Origin: Lachnospira eligens
GTDB taxonomy: Bacteria > Bacillota > Clostridia > Lachnospirales > Lachnospiraceae
NCBI RefSeq assembly: GCF_009680455.1
Contig: NZ_WKRD01000014.1
Span: 1 to 41,799, forward strand
Direction: 5' to 3'
Length of the DNA stretch: 41,799 bases
Below are positions 6,847-15,137 of this stretch, piece after piece; position 1 is the first letter of the stretch; each line of letters begins with the position of its first letter. The position numbers and the translations under genes were made by a program. The notes beneath the pieces were generated by a model that did not search any database, was not told where the DNA came from, and saw nothing but the letters and a program-made list of their open reading frames with translations.

Positions 6847-7234
6847 TAGTATTAACCTCATTTCTTTGTGCTTTGCGTAATTCTCTCTTCCTGTCAGCAC
6901 GTATGATTATCTGGGAAGCCTGACCTGTAACCGCCATAACCGTAATTATAGCAACAACCGTAACAACAAGCACCGGCACGAGCATAGGTTTTAATACCCC
7001 CCATGAAGACATCAGTCCTACTCCTGCCGGAATGAACATAACAGGCATTACAGCTATAAGAAATTTTCCTGCGTCTTTTACCCAGCTAAGCTTTATAAGT
7101 CCGGTAAGAAGTCCAACAAAAAGTATCACCATTCCATATATACTGGCTGGAACCGGCAGCGGAAGCAGATATTTAAGTGCTTCTCCGACAAATGAAATAG
7201 CCAGTATTATAAGAAACTGTCTCAATAATTTCAT
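6839..7234 (-). CDS. lrgA: LrgA/CidA-family holin-like membrane protein
   Basis: A 131-aa protein with four hydrophobic segments and the CidA/LrgA hallmark PLPVPASIYGMVILF, followed by a positively charged tail (RADRKRELRKAQR). It forms an operon with lrgB through an 8-bp overlap. I chose ATG 7234 because GGAG lies 8 nt upstream and the family starts here; the longer frame to 7378 crosses the hairpin and promoter region. Family members are holin/antiholin-like or form a pyruvate facilitator with LrgB. No LytS/LytR two-component regulator is present beside it. Confidence 0.9.
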   Translation of the reverse strand: MKLLRQFLIILAISFVGEALKYLLPLPVPASIYGMVILFVGLLTGLIKLSWVKDAGKFLIAVMPVMFIPAGVGLMSSWGVLKPMLVPVLVVTVVAIITVMAVTGQASQIIIRADRKRELRKAQRNEVNTNE

Positions 7235-7250
7235 AACATTTCTCCATAAA

Positions 7251-7297
7251 TAAAAATTTGCGGTACAAATTGGTGCTACCAATTCATACCGCAAATT
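7251..7297 (-). terminator. Long hairpin between folD and lrgA: folD terminator or lrgA attenuator
   Basis: Arms AATTTGCGGTA (7255-7265) and TACCGCAAATT (7287-7297) pair over 11 bp, with an inner 7-bp stem AATTGGT/ACCAATT; on the minus strand TTTATTT follows. It lies 38 nt after the folD stop and just before the lrgA ribosome binding site. A TATAAT (7295-7300) overlaps its upstream arm, so if lrgA starts from that box the hairpin lies at its 5' end. Confidence 0.75.
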
Positions 7298-7334
7298 ATA
7301 ATACATTCTTATGTACAATAAAGCAAGGACTTTT

Positions 7335-8177
7335 TTATGCTCTTCTTGCCTTAGCTGCCTTAAGCAGATGTTTTGCAAGAACTGATGTTGTTACCGAACC
7401 TACTCCTCCAGGAACCGGTGTACATACAGAAGCGTTCTCTGCAACATCTTCAAAATCAACATCACCACACAGATTGCCGTCTTCATCAACATTTATTCCA
7501 ACGTCAATTACAACTGCACCATCTGCAACAAATGATTTGTCAACCATCTTTGCAACGCCTGCTGCCGCAACAAGCACCTCAGCGCCCTTACATACTCCCG
7601 GCATATCAACTGTCTTAGTATGACACACTGTTACTGTTGCATTCTTCTTCATAAGCATCATCGCAACCGGCTTACCGATAACAAGACTTCTTCCGATAAC
7701 TACTGCTCTCTTACCCTTTAAGTCAACTCCTGCATAATCTAACATCTCAATTACAGCTTCTGCTGTACATGGACCATATCCTGTCGGATCCCCTGCATAT
7801 ACCTTTGCAAGATTCATAGGTGATATTCCGTCCAGATCCTTCACACTGGCAATTCTGTTCTCAATTGCCTTCTCATCAAGATGCTTTGGCAAAGGTCTTA
7901 AAAGAAGAATTCCGTCAATATCCTCATCTTCATTAATCTTGTCAAATTCTTTCTGGAAAGTATCATTATCAATATCAGCAGGAAATGTATATGAAGTACA
8001 TCTGAATCCTACTTTTTCCATCTTCTTGGTAGCGCCACGCTCATATGACATATCATCTGGTCTTTCACCAACACGCACAATTGCAAGATGTGGAATTGCG
8101 CCCTTCCAGTCCTTCATCTCTTCAATAATCTTCTCATTAATAGCATTAGCAACCGGTAATCCCTTAAGTGTCTCCAT
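7335..8177 (-). CDS. folD: Methylenetetrahydrofolate dehydrogenase (FolD), probably monofunctional
   Basis: A 280-aa cytoplasmic enzyme that oxidises 5,10-methylene-THF to methenyl-THF with NAD(P). It shows KDLDGISPMN (folate site), GRSLVIGKPVAMML (nucleotide site, GRSxxVGxP pattern) and TPVPGGVGSVT. In the motif that reads YVASKRKACEEVGF in E. coli, this protein reads YERGATKKMEKVGF (Tyr45 onward), which aligns without gaps and puts Ala49 at the position of the Lys needed for cyclohydrolase activity. The adjacent FchA would supply that step. AAGGAGG lies 4-5 nt before ATG 8177, within a repeat unit; a TTG-initiated in-frame extension to 8252 runs through the repeat and is unlikely to be used. 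Confidence 0.93.
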   Translation of the reverse strand: METLKGLPVANAINEKIIEEMKDWKGAIPHLAIVRVGERPDDMSYERGATKKMEKVGFRCTSYTFPADIDNDTFQKEFDKINEDEDIDGILLLRPLPKHLDEKAIENRIASVKDLDGISPMNLAKVYAGDPTGYGPCTAEAVIEMLDYAGVDLKGKRAVVIGRSLVIGKPVAMMLMKKNATVTVCHTKTVDMPGVCKGAEVLVAAAGVAKMVDKSFVADGAVVIDVGINVDEDGNLCGDVDFEDVAENASVCTPVPGGVGSVTTSVLAKHLLKAAKARRA

Positions 8178-8182
8178 ATATT

Positions 8183-8251
8183 CCTCCTTGTTTTGCGAAG
8201 CAAAATCCGAGCCTCTCCAGCGAGGAGAGGAATTTTCCTCCTTGTTTTGCA
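8183..8251 (-). repeat. Second locus of the 54-bp Shine-Dalgarno repeat, upstream of folD
   Basis: On the minus strand GCAAAACAAGGAGG occurs at 8237-8251 and again, with the complete stem-loop TTTTGC-TTC-GCAAAA, at 8183-8205, exactly 54 bp apart. The part between (CCTCTCC-TCGCT-GGAGAGG hairpin) differs from the 2.6-kb array, but the core and period agree. The downstream AAGGAGG serves folD; the upstream one follows the fchA stop. Confidence 0.9.
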
Positions 8252-8259
8252 ATCTTGTT

Positions 8260-8889
8260 CTATGGTCTTACAGCATCCATAACTCTTCCAAATGTTTCTT
8301 CTTCAATCTGTGCTGCTTCAGCAAGCATCTTATCTGCCTTAAAGTTCATATCTTCAGCAAGTTCTCTGTCCTTCATAAGCTTTGTATTGATAAATACATT
8401 AAGCGAAGCACCCTTCATTGCAGCCTCACACATTGTTATGCCGACACCTGCATCACTGATTGCAATTCTGCTTCCAATTACAGATATACGGTCGATAAGC
8501 TTCATGGCTTCAAGTATAAGCTCCATCATTGACAGAGGGGCTTCTGAGGCTGTAACAAGTGCCTTTGCCATAATTGCTTCTCTTTCCTTAATCTGTTCTT
8601 CTGTATGCTTAGGAAGACCATAAGCTGCTGCAAGAGGCTTAAAGCTTTCAGCATCCTTATCCATGCACTCTGCAAGTTTCTTTGTAAGGTCTGTCGCTTT
8701 AACAATAAGTTCTTCAATCTCTTCCTGATACTCTGCATATTTCTTCTTTCCTGTAGTAAGTGCAAGCACCATATTACCAAGGCTCATGCCTACTGCTGCC
8801 ACATATCCGCACGCTCCGCCGCCTCCCGGCACCGGTTCACTTGAAGATAAAACCGCAAGAAAATTATCCATTGTCATATCTGTCATCAT
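8260..8889 (-). CDS. fchA: Methenyltetrahydrofolate cyclohydrolase (FchA, cyclodeaminase-family fold)
   Basis: A 209-aa all-helical protein of the formiminotransferase-cyclodeaminase C-terminal domain family. The conserved start PVPGGGGACGYVAAVGMSLG (residues 20-39) and the helix-rich remainder with SDAGVGITMCEAAMKGA (about 145-161) are typical. In acidogenic clostridia such proteins hydrolyse methenyl-THF to 10-formyl-THF. It lies 1 nt after dapF and before folD, giving a dehydrogenase plus cyclohydrolase pair. GGGGAGG overlaps the dapF 3' end; start ATG 8889. A histidine-linked cyclodeaminase role is less likely since no hut genes are nearby. Confidence 0.9.
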   Translation of the reverse strand: MMTDMTMDNFLAVLSSSEPVPGGGGACGYVAAVGMSLGNMVLALTTGKKKYAEYQEEIEELIVKATDLTKKLAECMDKDAESFKPLAAAYGLPKHTEEQIKEREAIMAKALVTASEAPLSMMELILEAMKLIDRISVIGSRIAISDAGVGITMCEAAMKGASLNVFINTKLMKDRELAEDMNFKADKMLAEAAQIEEETFGRVMDAVRP

Positions 8890-8890
8890 A

Positions 8891-9790
8891 TTAAATATCT
8901 ACCTCCCCTGTAAATACTGTTTTCGCCGGGCCTTCAAGATATACGGTATTCTCATCTTTATCCCATGTAATCTTTAAGTCACCACCAAGAAGATGAAGTG
9001 TTGCTGTTGTGTCGCACATTCCGTTAAGAACAGTTGCAACAAGGCTCGCACATGCACCTGTACCACAGGCAAGTGTCTCCCCGGAACCTCTCTCCCACAC
9101 ACGCATATTAAGATTATTCTTATCTACAACCTGAATGAATTCAGTATTAATTCTCTCTGGAAATGCTTTGTGATTTTCAAAGAAAGGTCCGATTTTTTCA
9201 ATCTCAAATTTCTTAATATCAATATCTTTATCAAGATAAACAATAGCATGAGGATTACCCATTGAAACTGCTGTTACCTTGTACTCCTTACCTTCTACAA
9301 CAATAGTCTCATCCACAACAGGTGTCTTAACAACCTTTCCGGCAATTGTCTCTATCTCACAGCCTTTATATTCTTTAAGTTCCTTCGTATCAACAGGAAT
9401 CTGTGCTGCCTCAAGAATTGGTGCGCCCATGTTAACCCTTGCTGTCTCAACCTTGCCATCTGCACCAGTTTTAAGCTCAAGTATCTTCACACCTGCAAGT
9501 GTATCAATAGTAACTGTTGTTTTATCTGTAAGTCCGTTGTCATATACGAACTTTCCAACACATCTTATTCCATTACCACACATCTGTCCCTGCGAACCAT
9601 CTGCGTTGTACATCTCCATAAAGAAATCAGCTTTATCTGAGTTCTTTATAAGAATAAGTCCATCTGAACCTATTCCAAAATGTCTGTCACTTAAATCAAT
9701 TGCGACCTGTGACGGATTATCAATTACCGACTGTGTGCAGTCTACGTATATGTAGTCGTTGCCTGCTCCATGCATTTTAGTAAACTTCAT
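8891..9790 (-). CDS. dapF: Diaminopimelate epimerase
   Basis: A 299-aa cytoplasmic epimerase converting LL- to meso-diaminopimelate for lysine and peptidoglycan synthesis. Both catalytic cysteines are in their signatures: Cys71 in NADGSQGQMCGNGIRC and Cys242 in GSGETLACGTGACA. The start FTKMHGAGNDYIYVD is conserved. It is about 20 residues longer than E. coli DapF, by an insert near residues 135-170. GGGAGACGC precedes the ATG. First gene of dapF-fchA-folD, which are separated by 1 and 82 nt. Confidence 0.95.
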   Translation of the reverse strand: MKFTKMHGAGNDYIYVDCTQSVIDNPSQVAIDLSDRHFGIGSDGLILIKNSDKADFFMEMYNADGSQGQMCGNGIRCVGKFVYDNGLTDKTTVTIDTLAGVKILELKTGADGKVETARVNMGAPILEAAQIPVDTKELKEYKGCEIETIAGKVVKTPVVDETIVVEGKEYKVTAVSMGNPHAIVYLDKDIDIKKFEIEKIGPFFENHKAFPERINTEFIQVVDKNNLNMRVWERGSGETLACGTGACASLVATVLNGMCDTTATLHLLGGDLKITWDKDENTVYLEGPAKTVFTGEVDI

Positions 9791-9842
9791 ACTGCGTCTC
9801 CCTTTTCCTATATATTATAAATGCAGTGATAAATCACATTTG

Positions 9843-10397
9843 TCATACATCCTGATATATTCCCATTACCATAGTTGCTGACTCTACCATTGTATTGCCA
9901 CTGTCCATGCTACATTTCTGGATATATCTGAATGCCTCCTGCTCTGACATATTATTTCTTTCCATAAGCAGATGCTTTGCATCATCAATTATCTTCTGTT
10001 CTTCCGGACTTCTCTTTCTTGGCTGTGACCTTAATTTCCTTCTACGCCTTATCTGTGCCTGAAGCATCATCTCTATAGTTGACACAAGGTCATTAACCTT
10101 TATTGGCATTGCCGCACATACAATTCCATTGTCCTGACAATCTTCCCATCTGTTCTGGGACGCAACTAACAACATCTCAAAGCTCTTTGGCTTATATTCA
10201 TATAATTCAGTATAAACCATATTATCTGACAGCTTATATCCGCATATTATGATTCCATCAGACAAAGTATCAGCCTGATTAATTGCCTGTGCCCCACTTG
10301 TACATGGTACAGCGACATCGAAGCCTCTGTGAATCAAAAGATTCCTTACTGCTTTAGCCTCCTCTAACTTAGGAAATGCTACAATCAATGTGGACAT
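9843..10397 (-). CDS. ANTAR-domain RNA-binding antiterminator, receiver-like N-terminus
   Basis: A 184-aa protein with a pseudo-receiver half (residues 1-110, starting STLIVAFPKLEEAKAVRNLL) and a C-terminal ANTAR three-helix domain (about 128-180: EEQKIIDDAKHLLMERNNMSEQEAFRYIQ). The receiver lacks the usual acidic pocket and the phospho-acceptor position is not obvious, so phosphorylation is doubtful. ANTAR domains bind paired hairpins with six-base loops and prevent termination. It lies 44 bp after glnA in the same direction, an arrangement known from clostridial glnA-nitR loci, suggesting nitrogen control. I chose ATG 10397: AAGGAG lies 7 nt upstream. Confidence 0.88.
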   Translation of the reverse strand: MSTLIVAFPKLEEAKAVRNLLIHRGFDVAVPCTSGAQAINQADTLSDGIIICGYKLSDNMVYTELYEYKPKSFEMLLVASQNRWEDCQDNGIVCAAMPIKVNDLVSTIEMMLQAQIRRRRKLRSQPRKRSPEEQKIIDDAKHLLMERNNMSEQEAFRYIQKCSMDSGNTMVESATMVMGIYQDV

Positions 10398-10441
10398 CAA
10401 TTAACTCCTTTTCTACTTAGCATACGCTTTACCATGTTTAA

Positions 10442-11776
10442 TCAATACTTGTAGAGATATTCATCAATTTCCCACTGTGAGACTCTTGTTGTGTAGTTTT
10501 CCCATTCTTTCATCTTAGCTTCAACATATTTGGTTGTAATATGTTCTCCAAGTACGCTGCATAAAAACTCATCTGCCACAAGACAGTCAACAGCTTCCTT
10601 AAGGTCTGCCGGCATATTCTCTATTCCTGCTGCCCTTCTCTCGCCAGGTGTCATCTCATATATATTGCAGTCAACACTCTTAGGCACTTCTATCTTGTTC
10701 TTAATACCATCAAGTCCTGCTGCAAGGCAGAGTGCCAGAACGAGATATGGATTAGCTGTAGGATCCGGATTTCTTAACTCAACTCTCGTCCCATTCCCTC
10801 TTGATGCAGGTATTCTTATAAGCGGACTTCTGTTCTTTGCTGACCATGCTATATATACAGGTGCTTCATATCCCGGAACAAGTCTTTTATATGAATTAAC
10901 AAGCGGATTAGTTATTGCTGACATACCTCTTGCGTGCTTCATAATACCAGCAATAAAATGATATGCATCATCTGATAAACCAATCTTTCCATTCTCATCT
11001 GCAAATATATTCTTACCCTCTTCAGTTGCAAGTGACATATTAATATGCATTCCAGAACCGCTGATACCAAACTTTGGCTTTGGCATAAATGTTGCATAAA
11101 GTCCATGTCTTTTGGCAATTGTCTTAACTGTCATCTTAAATGTCTGTATATTATCTGCTGTCTTTAAAGCCTCATCATATTTAAAATCAATCTCATGCTG
11201 TGCAGGAGCAACCTCATGATGTGAAGCCTCAATCTCAAATCCCATATCCTCAAGAGTAAGAACCATGTCTCTTCTTATATTCTCGCCCAGGTCATTAGGT
11301 CCGAGGTCAAAATATCCAGCTTTTTCATGGCTTAAAGTTGTAGGAAGTCCGTTGTCATCTGTATGGAATAAGAAGAATTCACATTCAGGACCGACATCAA
11401 AGCGGTATCCCATTTCATTCGCTTCTTTAATAGTTTTCTTAAGTATCCATCTTGGGTCGCCCTCAAAAGGCTTGCCATCTGGTGTATGCACATCACAGAT
11501 AAGTCTTGCAACCTTTCCCTGCTGTGGTCTCCATGGGAATATTTCAAATGTATCGTAGTCAGGATACAGATACATATCTGACTCTTCAATTCTTACAAAG
11601 CCTTCAACAGAAGAACCGTCAAACATGCATTTGTTATCAAGTGCCTTCTCAAGCTGGCTTGAAGTAATTGCAATATTCTTAAGTGTTCCAAAAATATCTG
11701 TAAACTGAAGACGTATAAACTCTACATCCTCTTCTTCAACCATTCTGAATATATCGTCCTTAGTGTATCTGCTCAT
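10442..11776 (-). CDS. glnA: Glutamine synthetase, type I (GSI-alpha)
   Basis: A 444-aa enzyme making glutamine from glutamate, ammonia and ATP; it assembles as a dodecamer. Visible family motifs are [19 protein letters not shown], the metal and glutamate ligands in GPECEFFLF and [42 protein letters not shown] and the ATP-site [24 protein letters not shown] segment (longer here than I quote in full elsewhere). It lacks the GSI-beta adenylylation tyrosine region, fitting GSI-alpha of Firmicutes, which is controlled by feedback and regulators. CGGAGG lies 6-8 nt before the ATG. The ANTAR gene follows. No glnR gene is next to it. Confidence 0.96.
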   Translation of the reverse strand: MSRYTKDDIFRMVEEEDVEFIRLQFTDIFGTLKNIAITSSQLEKALDNKCMFDGSSVEGFVRIEESDMYLYPDYDTFEIFPWRPQQGKVARLICDVHTPDGKPFEGDPRWILKKTIKEANEMGYRFDVGPECEFFLFHTDDNGLPTTLSHEKAGYFDLGPNDLGENIRRDMVLTLEDMGFEIEASHHEVAPAQHEIDFKYDEALKTADNIQTFKMTVKTIAKRHGLYATFMPKPKFGISGSGMHINMSLATEEGKNIFADENGKIGLSDDAYHFIAGIMKHARGMSAITNPLVNSYKRLVPGYEAPVYIAWSAKNRSPLIRIPASRGNGTRVELRNPDPTANPYLVLALCLAAGLDGIKNKIEVPKSVDCNIYEMTPGERRAAGIENMPADLKEAVDCLVADEFLCSVLGEHITTKYVEAKMKEWENYTTRVSQWEIDEYLYKY

Positions 11777-11966
11777 AAGAAACCTCCGTTATAATTATAT
11801 ATTTCTTATTGTGGCTTATTGCCAACTTTTATAAATATACTACATTTTAATCTCTTTGTGTATAATACAAATATTTTTCTTGAATAATTTTGTTTCTTAA
11901 TGTACCATAGTTATGCATATTTCGTCTTTTTAAGACATATATTAATAATTTTAAGGGAGATAAATT

Positions 11967-13304
11967 ATGGCTAAGAAAACAAATGTACCTCTTAAGAGAC
12001 GCAGACGCTCTGAGCTTAATGTAAAACTCATTGCTATCATTGCTGCTGTACTCTTTGTTGTAACTATAGGTATCGTATTCGCTGTTATCGGCAGTCACAA
12101 AAAAGAAAATAATCCTTCTGTTGCCGATAACCAGAATAATGAGACTACTGCTGAACCAACAACAGAGGAAGAAACTACAACCAAGGTTCCGACTGTCGAA
12201 GTCGACCTTATGATGATTGGTGATATGCTTATGCATGAAGGTGTAGTAAAAAGTGGTCTTATGGATGATGGAACTTACAACTTCGACCACCTCTACACTA
12301 ACATAGCTAAGGATATCAGCTCTGCAGACATAAAAATCGTCAATCAGGAAACAATCCTCGGCGGTTCTGATTTTGCTTACACAGGATATCCAACATTTAA
12401 CTCACCATGGGCACTTGGTGATGCAGAAGTTAAAGCAGGATTCAATATTATCCTTCATGCTACCAACCACACATTAGACAAGGGGCTTAAGGGTGTTGAG
12501 AACTGCCTTTCATTCTGGAAGACTTATCATCCTGATACTACTGTTCTTGGTATCAACGAAACAGAGGAAGACTATGAGAATATATATGTTTATGAAAAAG
12601 AAGGCTTCAAGATAGCATTTCTTAACTACACATACGGAACTAATGGAATTCCTATTCCTGATTCCAAGCCTTATATTGTAAACATGCTTGATAAAGATAA
12701 GATTACAGCAGATGTAACTAAGGCTAAACAGCTTGCTGATATGGTTATTGTACTTCCACACTGGGGTACTGAATATGTCTACACACCAGATTCTAACCAG
12801 AATTACTGGACACAGCTTTTCTTAAGCCTTGGTGTTGATGTAGTTATAGGTACACATCCTCATGTTCTTGAACCTGTCGAGGTTGTATCTGATACTAAGG
12901 GGCATGAAATGCTTGTATACTATTCACTTGGTAACTTCGTTTCTAATCAGGATCAGAAGCCTCGTATGATAGGCGGTATGGCTAAGATGACACTTGTTAA
13001 AGATGAAACAGGCTGTTATGTTAAGAATTATAATCTTACACCTGTCATAACACAGAAGCTTTTCGGCAAGAAAGCAATCACTACATATAAATTAAGTGAT
13101 TACACAGAATCACTGGCATCAGGCAACGCAATCCGCAACGATTCCGGCTGCTCTGATTTCAGCCTTTCATACTGCCAGACTCTCGTTAAGCAGATTCTTG
13201 GCGATGATTACGATGAAAGCACAAGTGAATTAAATGTTTCACTCCATCCTGATGGTCTTGTTAAAGATACATCTGCAACAGAAAGCAGTTCTTCTGCTAA
13301 GTAA
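11967..13304 (+). CDS. CapA-family (poly-gamma-glutamate synthesis PgsA-like) membrane-anchored metallophosphatase-fold protein
   Basis: A 445-aa protein: basic cytoplasmic head (KKTNVPLKRRRRSELN), one membrane anchor (residues 22-46), an acidic Thr/Glu-rich linker, then the CapA domain (about 72-360). The domain shows MMIGDMLMH, NQETILGG, HATNHTLDKG, LPHWGTEY, GTHPHVLEP and YSLGNFVSNQ, the metal-binding motifs of the calcineurin-like CapA fold. It probably acts outside the cell on envelope or capsule polymers; the substrate is unknown and no pgsBC genes are near. AAGGGAG stands 8 nt before the ATG. The 190 bp between it and glnA is a divergent promoter region in which I see no clear box pair. 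Confidence 0.88.
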   Translation: MAKKTNVPLKRRRRSELNVKLIAIIAAVLFVVTIGIVFAVIGSHKKENNPSVADNQNNETTAEPTTEEETTTKVPTVEVDLMMIGDMLMHEGVVKSGLMDDGTYNFDHLYTNIAKDISSADIKIVNQETILGGSDFAYTGYPTFNSPWALGDAEVKAGFNIILHATNHTLDKGLKGVENCLSFWKTYHPDTTVLGINETEEDYENIYVYEKEGFKIAFLNYTYGTNGIPIPDSKPYIVNMLDKDKITADVTKAKQLADMVIVLPHWGTEYVYTPDSNQNYWTQLFLSLGVDVVIGTHPHVLEPVEVVSDTKGHEMLVYYSLGNFVSNQDQKPRMIGGMAKMTLVKDETGCYVKNYNLTPVITQKLFGKKAITTYKLSDYTESLASGNAIRNDSGCSDFSLSYCQTLVKQILGDDYDESTSELNVSLHPDGLVKDTSATESSSSAK

Positions 13305-13373
13305 TGAAAAAAGCAGTAATTTTTTAAAATGTAAAGAGATATATTGATACTAAGCATTATCCGAGGTATCAGT

Positions 13374-14321
13374 ATGTCTCTTTTTTCTAATAAACAAATG
13401 CGCATTATATTCATATACTGCGTTATAATCATTTTAGTAATCTGTGGCATAATAACCGCAAGACATAAAAAAACATCATCAGATTCAATTGTAAAAACAA
13501 CTAAAATCAATAACGAAACATCGGAATCATCAGACACCCAACATACTTCTGACAACACTCCCAATACCGACAGATTACCGCCATACAACTCATCCAATCA
13601 GGGAAATGGAATTGGCGGCGGAGCAATCATGGGCAATTGCAGCATAGGCAGCCGTAAACTTCCTATATACTGTGTTGACCTTAGTAAAAAAACTAATCTT
13701 GATACCTCCAAAAAATATGTTTCCATATCATTTGACGCCGCATGGGGCGATGAAGATACTATAAAGATTCTTGACATTCTTGATAAATATAATATCAAAA
13801 CCACATTTTTCATGACCGGAGGCTGGGTGGACAGCTACCCTGATAAGGTTCTTGAAATCTATAACCGTGGACACGACCTCGGCAATCACAGCCAGAACCA
13901 TAAAGAAATGAGTAAACTTTCTGTAGGTGAGCAGAAAGATGAAATCATGTCTGTTGCCAATAAAATAAAAGAAATCACCGGATATACGAGCTTCCTGTTC
14001 CGCCCGCCATACGGTGATTATAATTCAACGCTTATTGATACAGTCTATGGTTGTAACTTCTATCCTATAGAATGGGATGTAGATTCCCTTGACTGGAAGG
14101 ACTATGGAACAGACAACATAATTAAGACCGTAACAACACATAAAGCTCTTAAGAACGGTTCCATAATTCTTATGCATAACGGTGCTAAATATACAGCCGA
14201 AGCTCTCGAATCTGTAATAACCGGGCTGCAGTCCCAAGGCTACGAAATTGTGCCTGTATCGCAGCTTATTAATACTGAGAATTTTCATATGGATGGAACC
14301 GGCCTGCAGATTCCTGACTAA
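13374..14321 (+). CDS. Polysaccharide deacetylase (NodB domain), PdaB-like
   Basis: A 315-aa protein with an N-terminal membrane anchor (about residues 10-30), a Ser/Thr/Asn-rich linker and a NodB domain (about 110-305). Catalytic motifs: SFDAAWGDED (motif 1 with the metal Asp), HDLGNHSQNH (motif 2, HxxxH), RPPYGDYN (motif 3), DVDSLDW (motif 4) and ILMHNG (motif 5). The FDAAWG form is typical of the PdaB/PdaA group acting on peptidoglycan. GAGG lies about 8 nt before ATG 13374; an upstream TTG at 13344 has no ribosome binding site. It follows CapA by 69 bp and both are anchored envelope enzymes. The Shine-Dalgarno lies in a small stem TGATAC/GTATCA. Confidence 0.87.
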   Translation: MSLFSNKQMRIIFIYCVIIILVICGIITARHKKTSSDSIVKTTKINNETSESSDTQHTSDNTPNTDRLPPYNSSNQGNGIGGGAIMGNCSIGSRKLPIYCVDLSKKTNLDTSKKYVSISFDAAWGDEDTIKILDILDKYNIKTTFFMTGGWVDSYPDKVLEIYNRGHDLGNHSQNHKEMSKLSVGEQKDEIMSVANKIKEITGYTSFLFRPPYGDYNSTLIDTVYGCNFYPIEWDVDSLDWKDYGTDNIIKTVTTHKALKNGSIILMHNGAKYTAEALESVITGLQSQGYEIVPVSQLINTENFHMDGTGLQIPD

Positions 14322-14328
14322 TTCTTAT

Positions 14329-14365
14329 GCATAAGGTGCTTTATATAAAACTTAGCACCTTATGC
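14329..14365 (+). terminator. Rho-independent terminator of the deacetylase gene
   Basis: A perfect 12-bp stem GCATAAGGTGCT/AGCACCTTATGC with a 13-nt loop, followed by AACTTTATTATT. Its right arm overlaps the stop codon of the convergent antitoxin gene. Confidence 0.75.
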
Positions 14366-14590
14366 AACTTTATTATTATAATCAGTGACATATACCTCAC
14401 TGGCAATCTCTCTTGCCTTTTCTACAATCTTTTCCAAACGGGACATGACTTCATCTGAAAAATACTTTTCTCCACATTCCTCACATTCCTCACAAGGAAC
14501 ATTCTTAATTATAATTACACAATTATCAAAAGTAACAACATGTGTTGTAACCGATGGTTTTGTTGTTTTACATTTACAATAAAAACACAT
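14360..14590 (-). CDS. YgiT-type zinc-finger antitoxin (MqsA N-terminal-like)
   Basis: A 76-aa protein with CxxC near the start (CFYCKCK) and CEECEECGEKYFSDEVMSRL in the middle, the zinc-finger type found in MqsA/YgiT antitoxins, but without the C-terminal HTH of MqsA. The C-terminal helix (about residues 45-66) may cover the toxin. The gene starts 1 nt after the toxin stop and its Shine-Dalgarno AAAGGAG lies in the toxin 3' end, so the pair is translationally coupled with the toxin first. In this type of pair (DUF4258 toxin and YgiT-like zinc finger) the antitoxin usually lies second. Confidence 0.8.
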   Translation of the reverse strand: MCFYCKCKTTKPSVTTHVVTFDNCVIIIKNVPCEECEECGEKYFSDEVMSRLEKIVEKAREIASEVYVTDYNNKVA

Positions 14591-14591
14591 A

Positions 14592-14903
14592 CTATTGCTC
14601 CTTTCTTGTCTTTAAATCTGCTTCAAACTTATCCGTATTAGGGTAATATGCTGTTACTATATACACATTCTCTCCATCATAACCTAATACAACATGTATA
14701 ACTCTGTTTCTTAATGTATACCCAAATATCAGACAGCTAGGATAAGGATAATCATTAATATAATGTTCAATAATCTCCCCATTCATTATACAATTGATAA
14801 CATCACTCCTCTTAATATCCCTCTCAGCCATTCTTGCTGCAACATGTACTGACCACTTTATCTTCCTTAATGTACATACTTCTCTTATTTTTTCTATATC
14901 CAT
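14592..14903 (-). CDS. DUF4258-family putative toxin
   Basis: A 103-aa protein with the DUF4258 pattern: SVHVAARMAERDIKRSDVINCI (conserved H and R near residues 20-30), then strands GEIIEHYINDYPYPSCLIFGY, VIHVVLGYDGENVYIVTAYYP with a final YxP. The family resembles RelE/BrnT-type RNases by fold, so mRNA cleavage is plausible but not shown. GAGGG lies 6 nt before the ATG. It is followed by the zinc-finger antitoxin. I see no operator palindrome upstream of the pair. Confidence 0.8.
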   Translation of the reverse strand: MDIEKIREVCTLRKIKWSVHVAARMAERDIKRSDVINCIMNGEIIEHYINDYPYPSCLIFGYTLRNRVIHVVLGYDGENVYIVTAYYPNTDKFEADLKTRKEQ

Positions 14904-15069
14904 ATATACCCTCTCTTTATCATATTATAATCGTTTTATTTTAATTATACAACTTGCTTTTTTATTTTTATATTAAATATAATATACCAAATATAAAAAG
15001 AATTGTAAAGTGGTAAATTATTTTAATTATTTATTAAGTTTTGTATATAAATCATTTATACATATTTAC

Positions 15070-15098
15070 TTGTAAATAACTCGCTATCGCATTATAAT
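15070..15098 (+). promoter_or_regulatory. Promoter of the alcohol/aldehyde dehydrogenase operon
   Basis: TTGTAA (15070-15075), 17-bp spacer, TATAAT (15093-15098); start codon 40 nt downstream at 15138. The AT-rich 14904-15069 upstream holds nothing else I can name. Confidence 0.85.
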
Positions 15099-15137
15099 TT
15101 GGTGGTCAAAATATTTTAAAATCAAAAGAGGTGTACA

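Noticed and set aside
7258..7623. Plus-strand frame opposite folD and lrgA
   Set aside because: Antisense shadow of folD; low-complexity composition and no ribosome binding site.
11777..11966. ANTAR target or glnA riboswitch-like leader
   Set aside because: I looked for two hairpins with six-base loops or a glnA-type RNA motif and found only a 3-bp stem.
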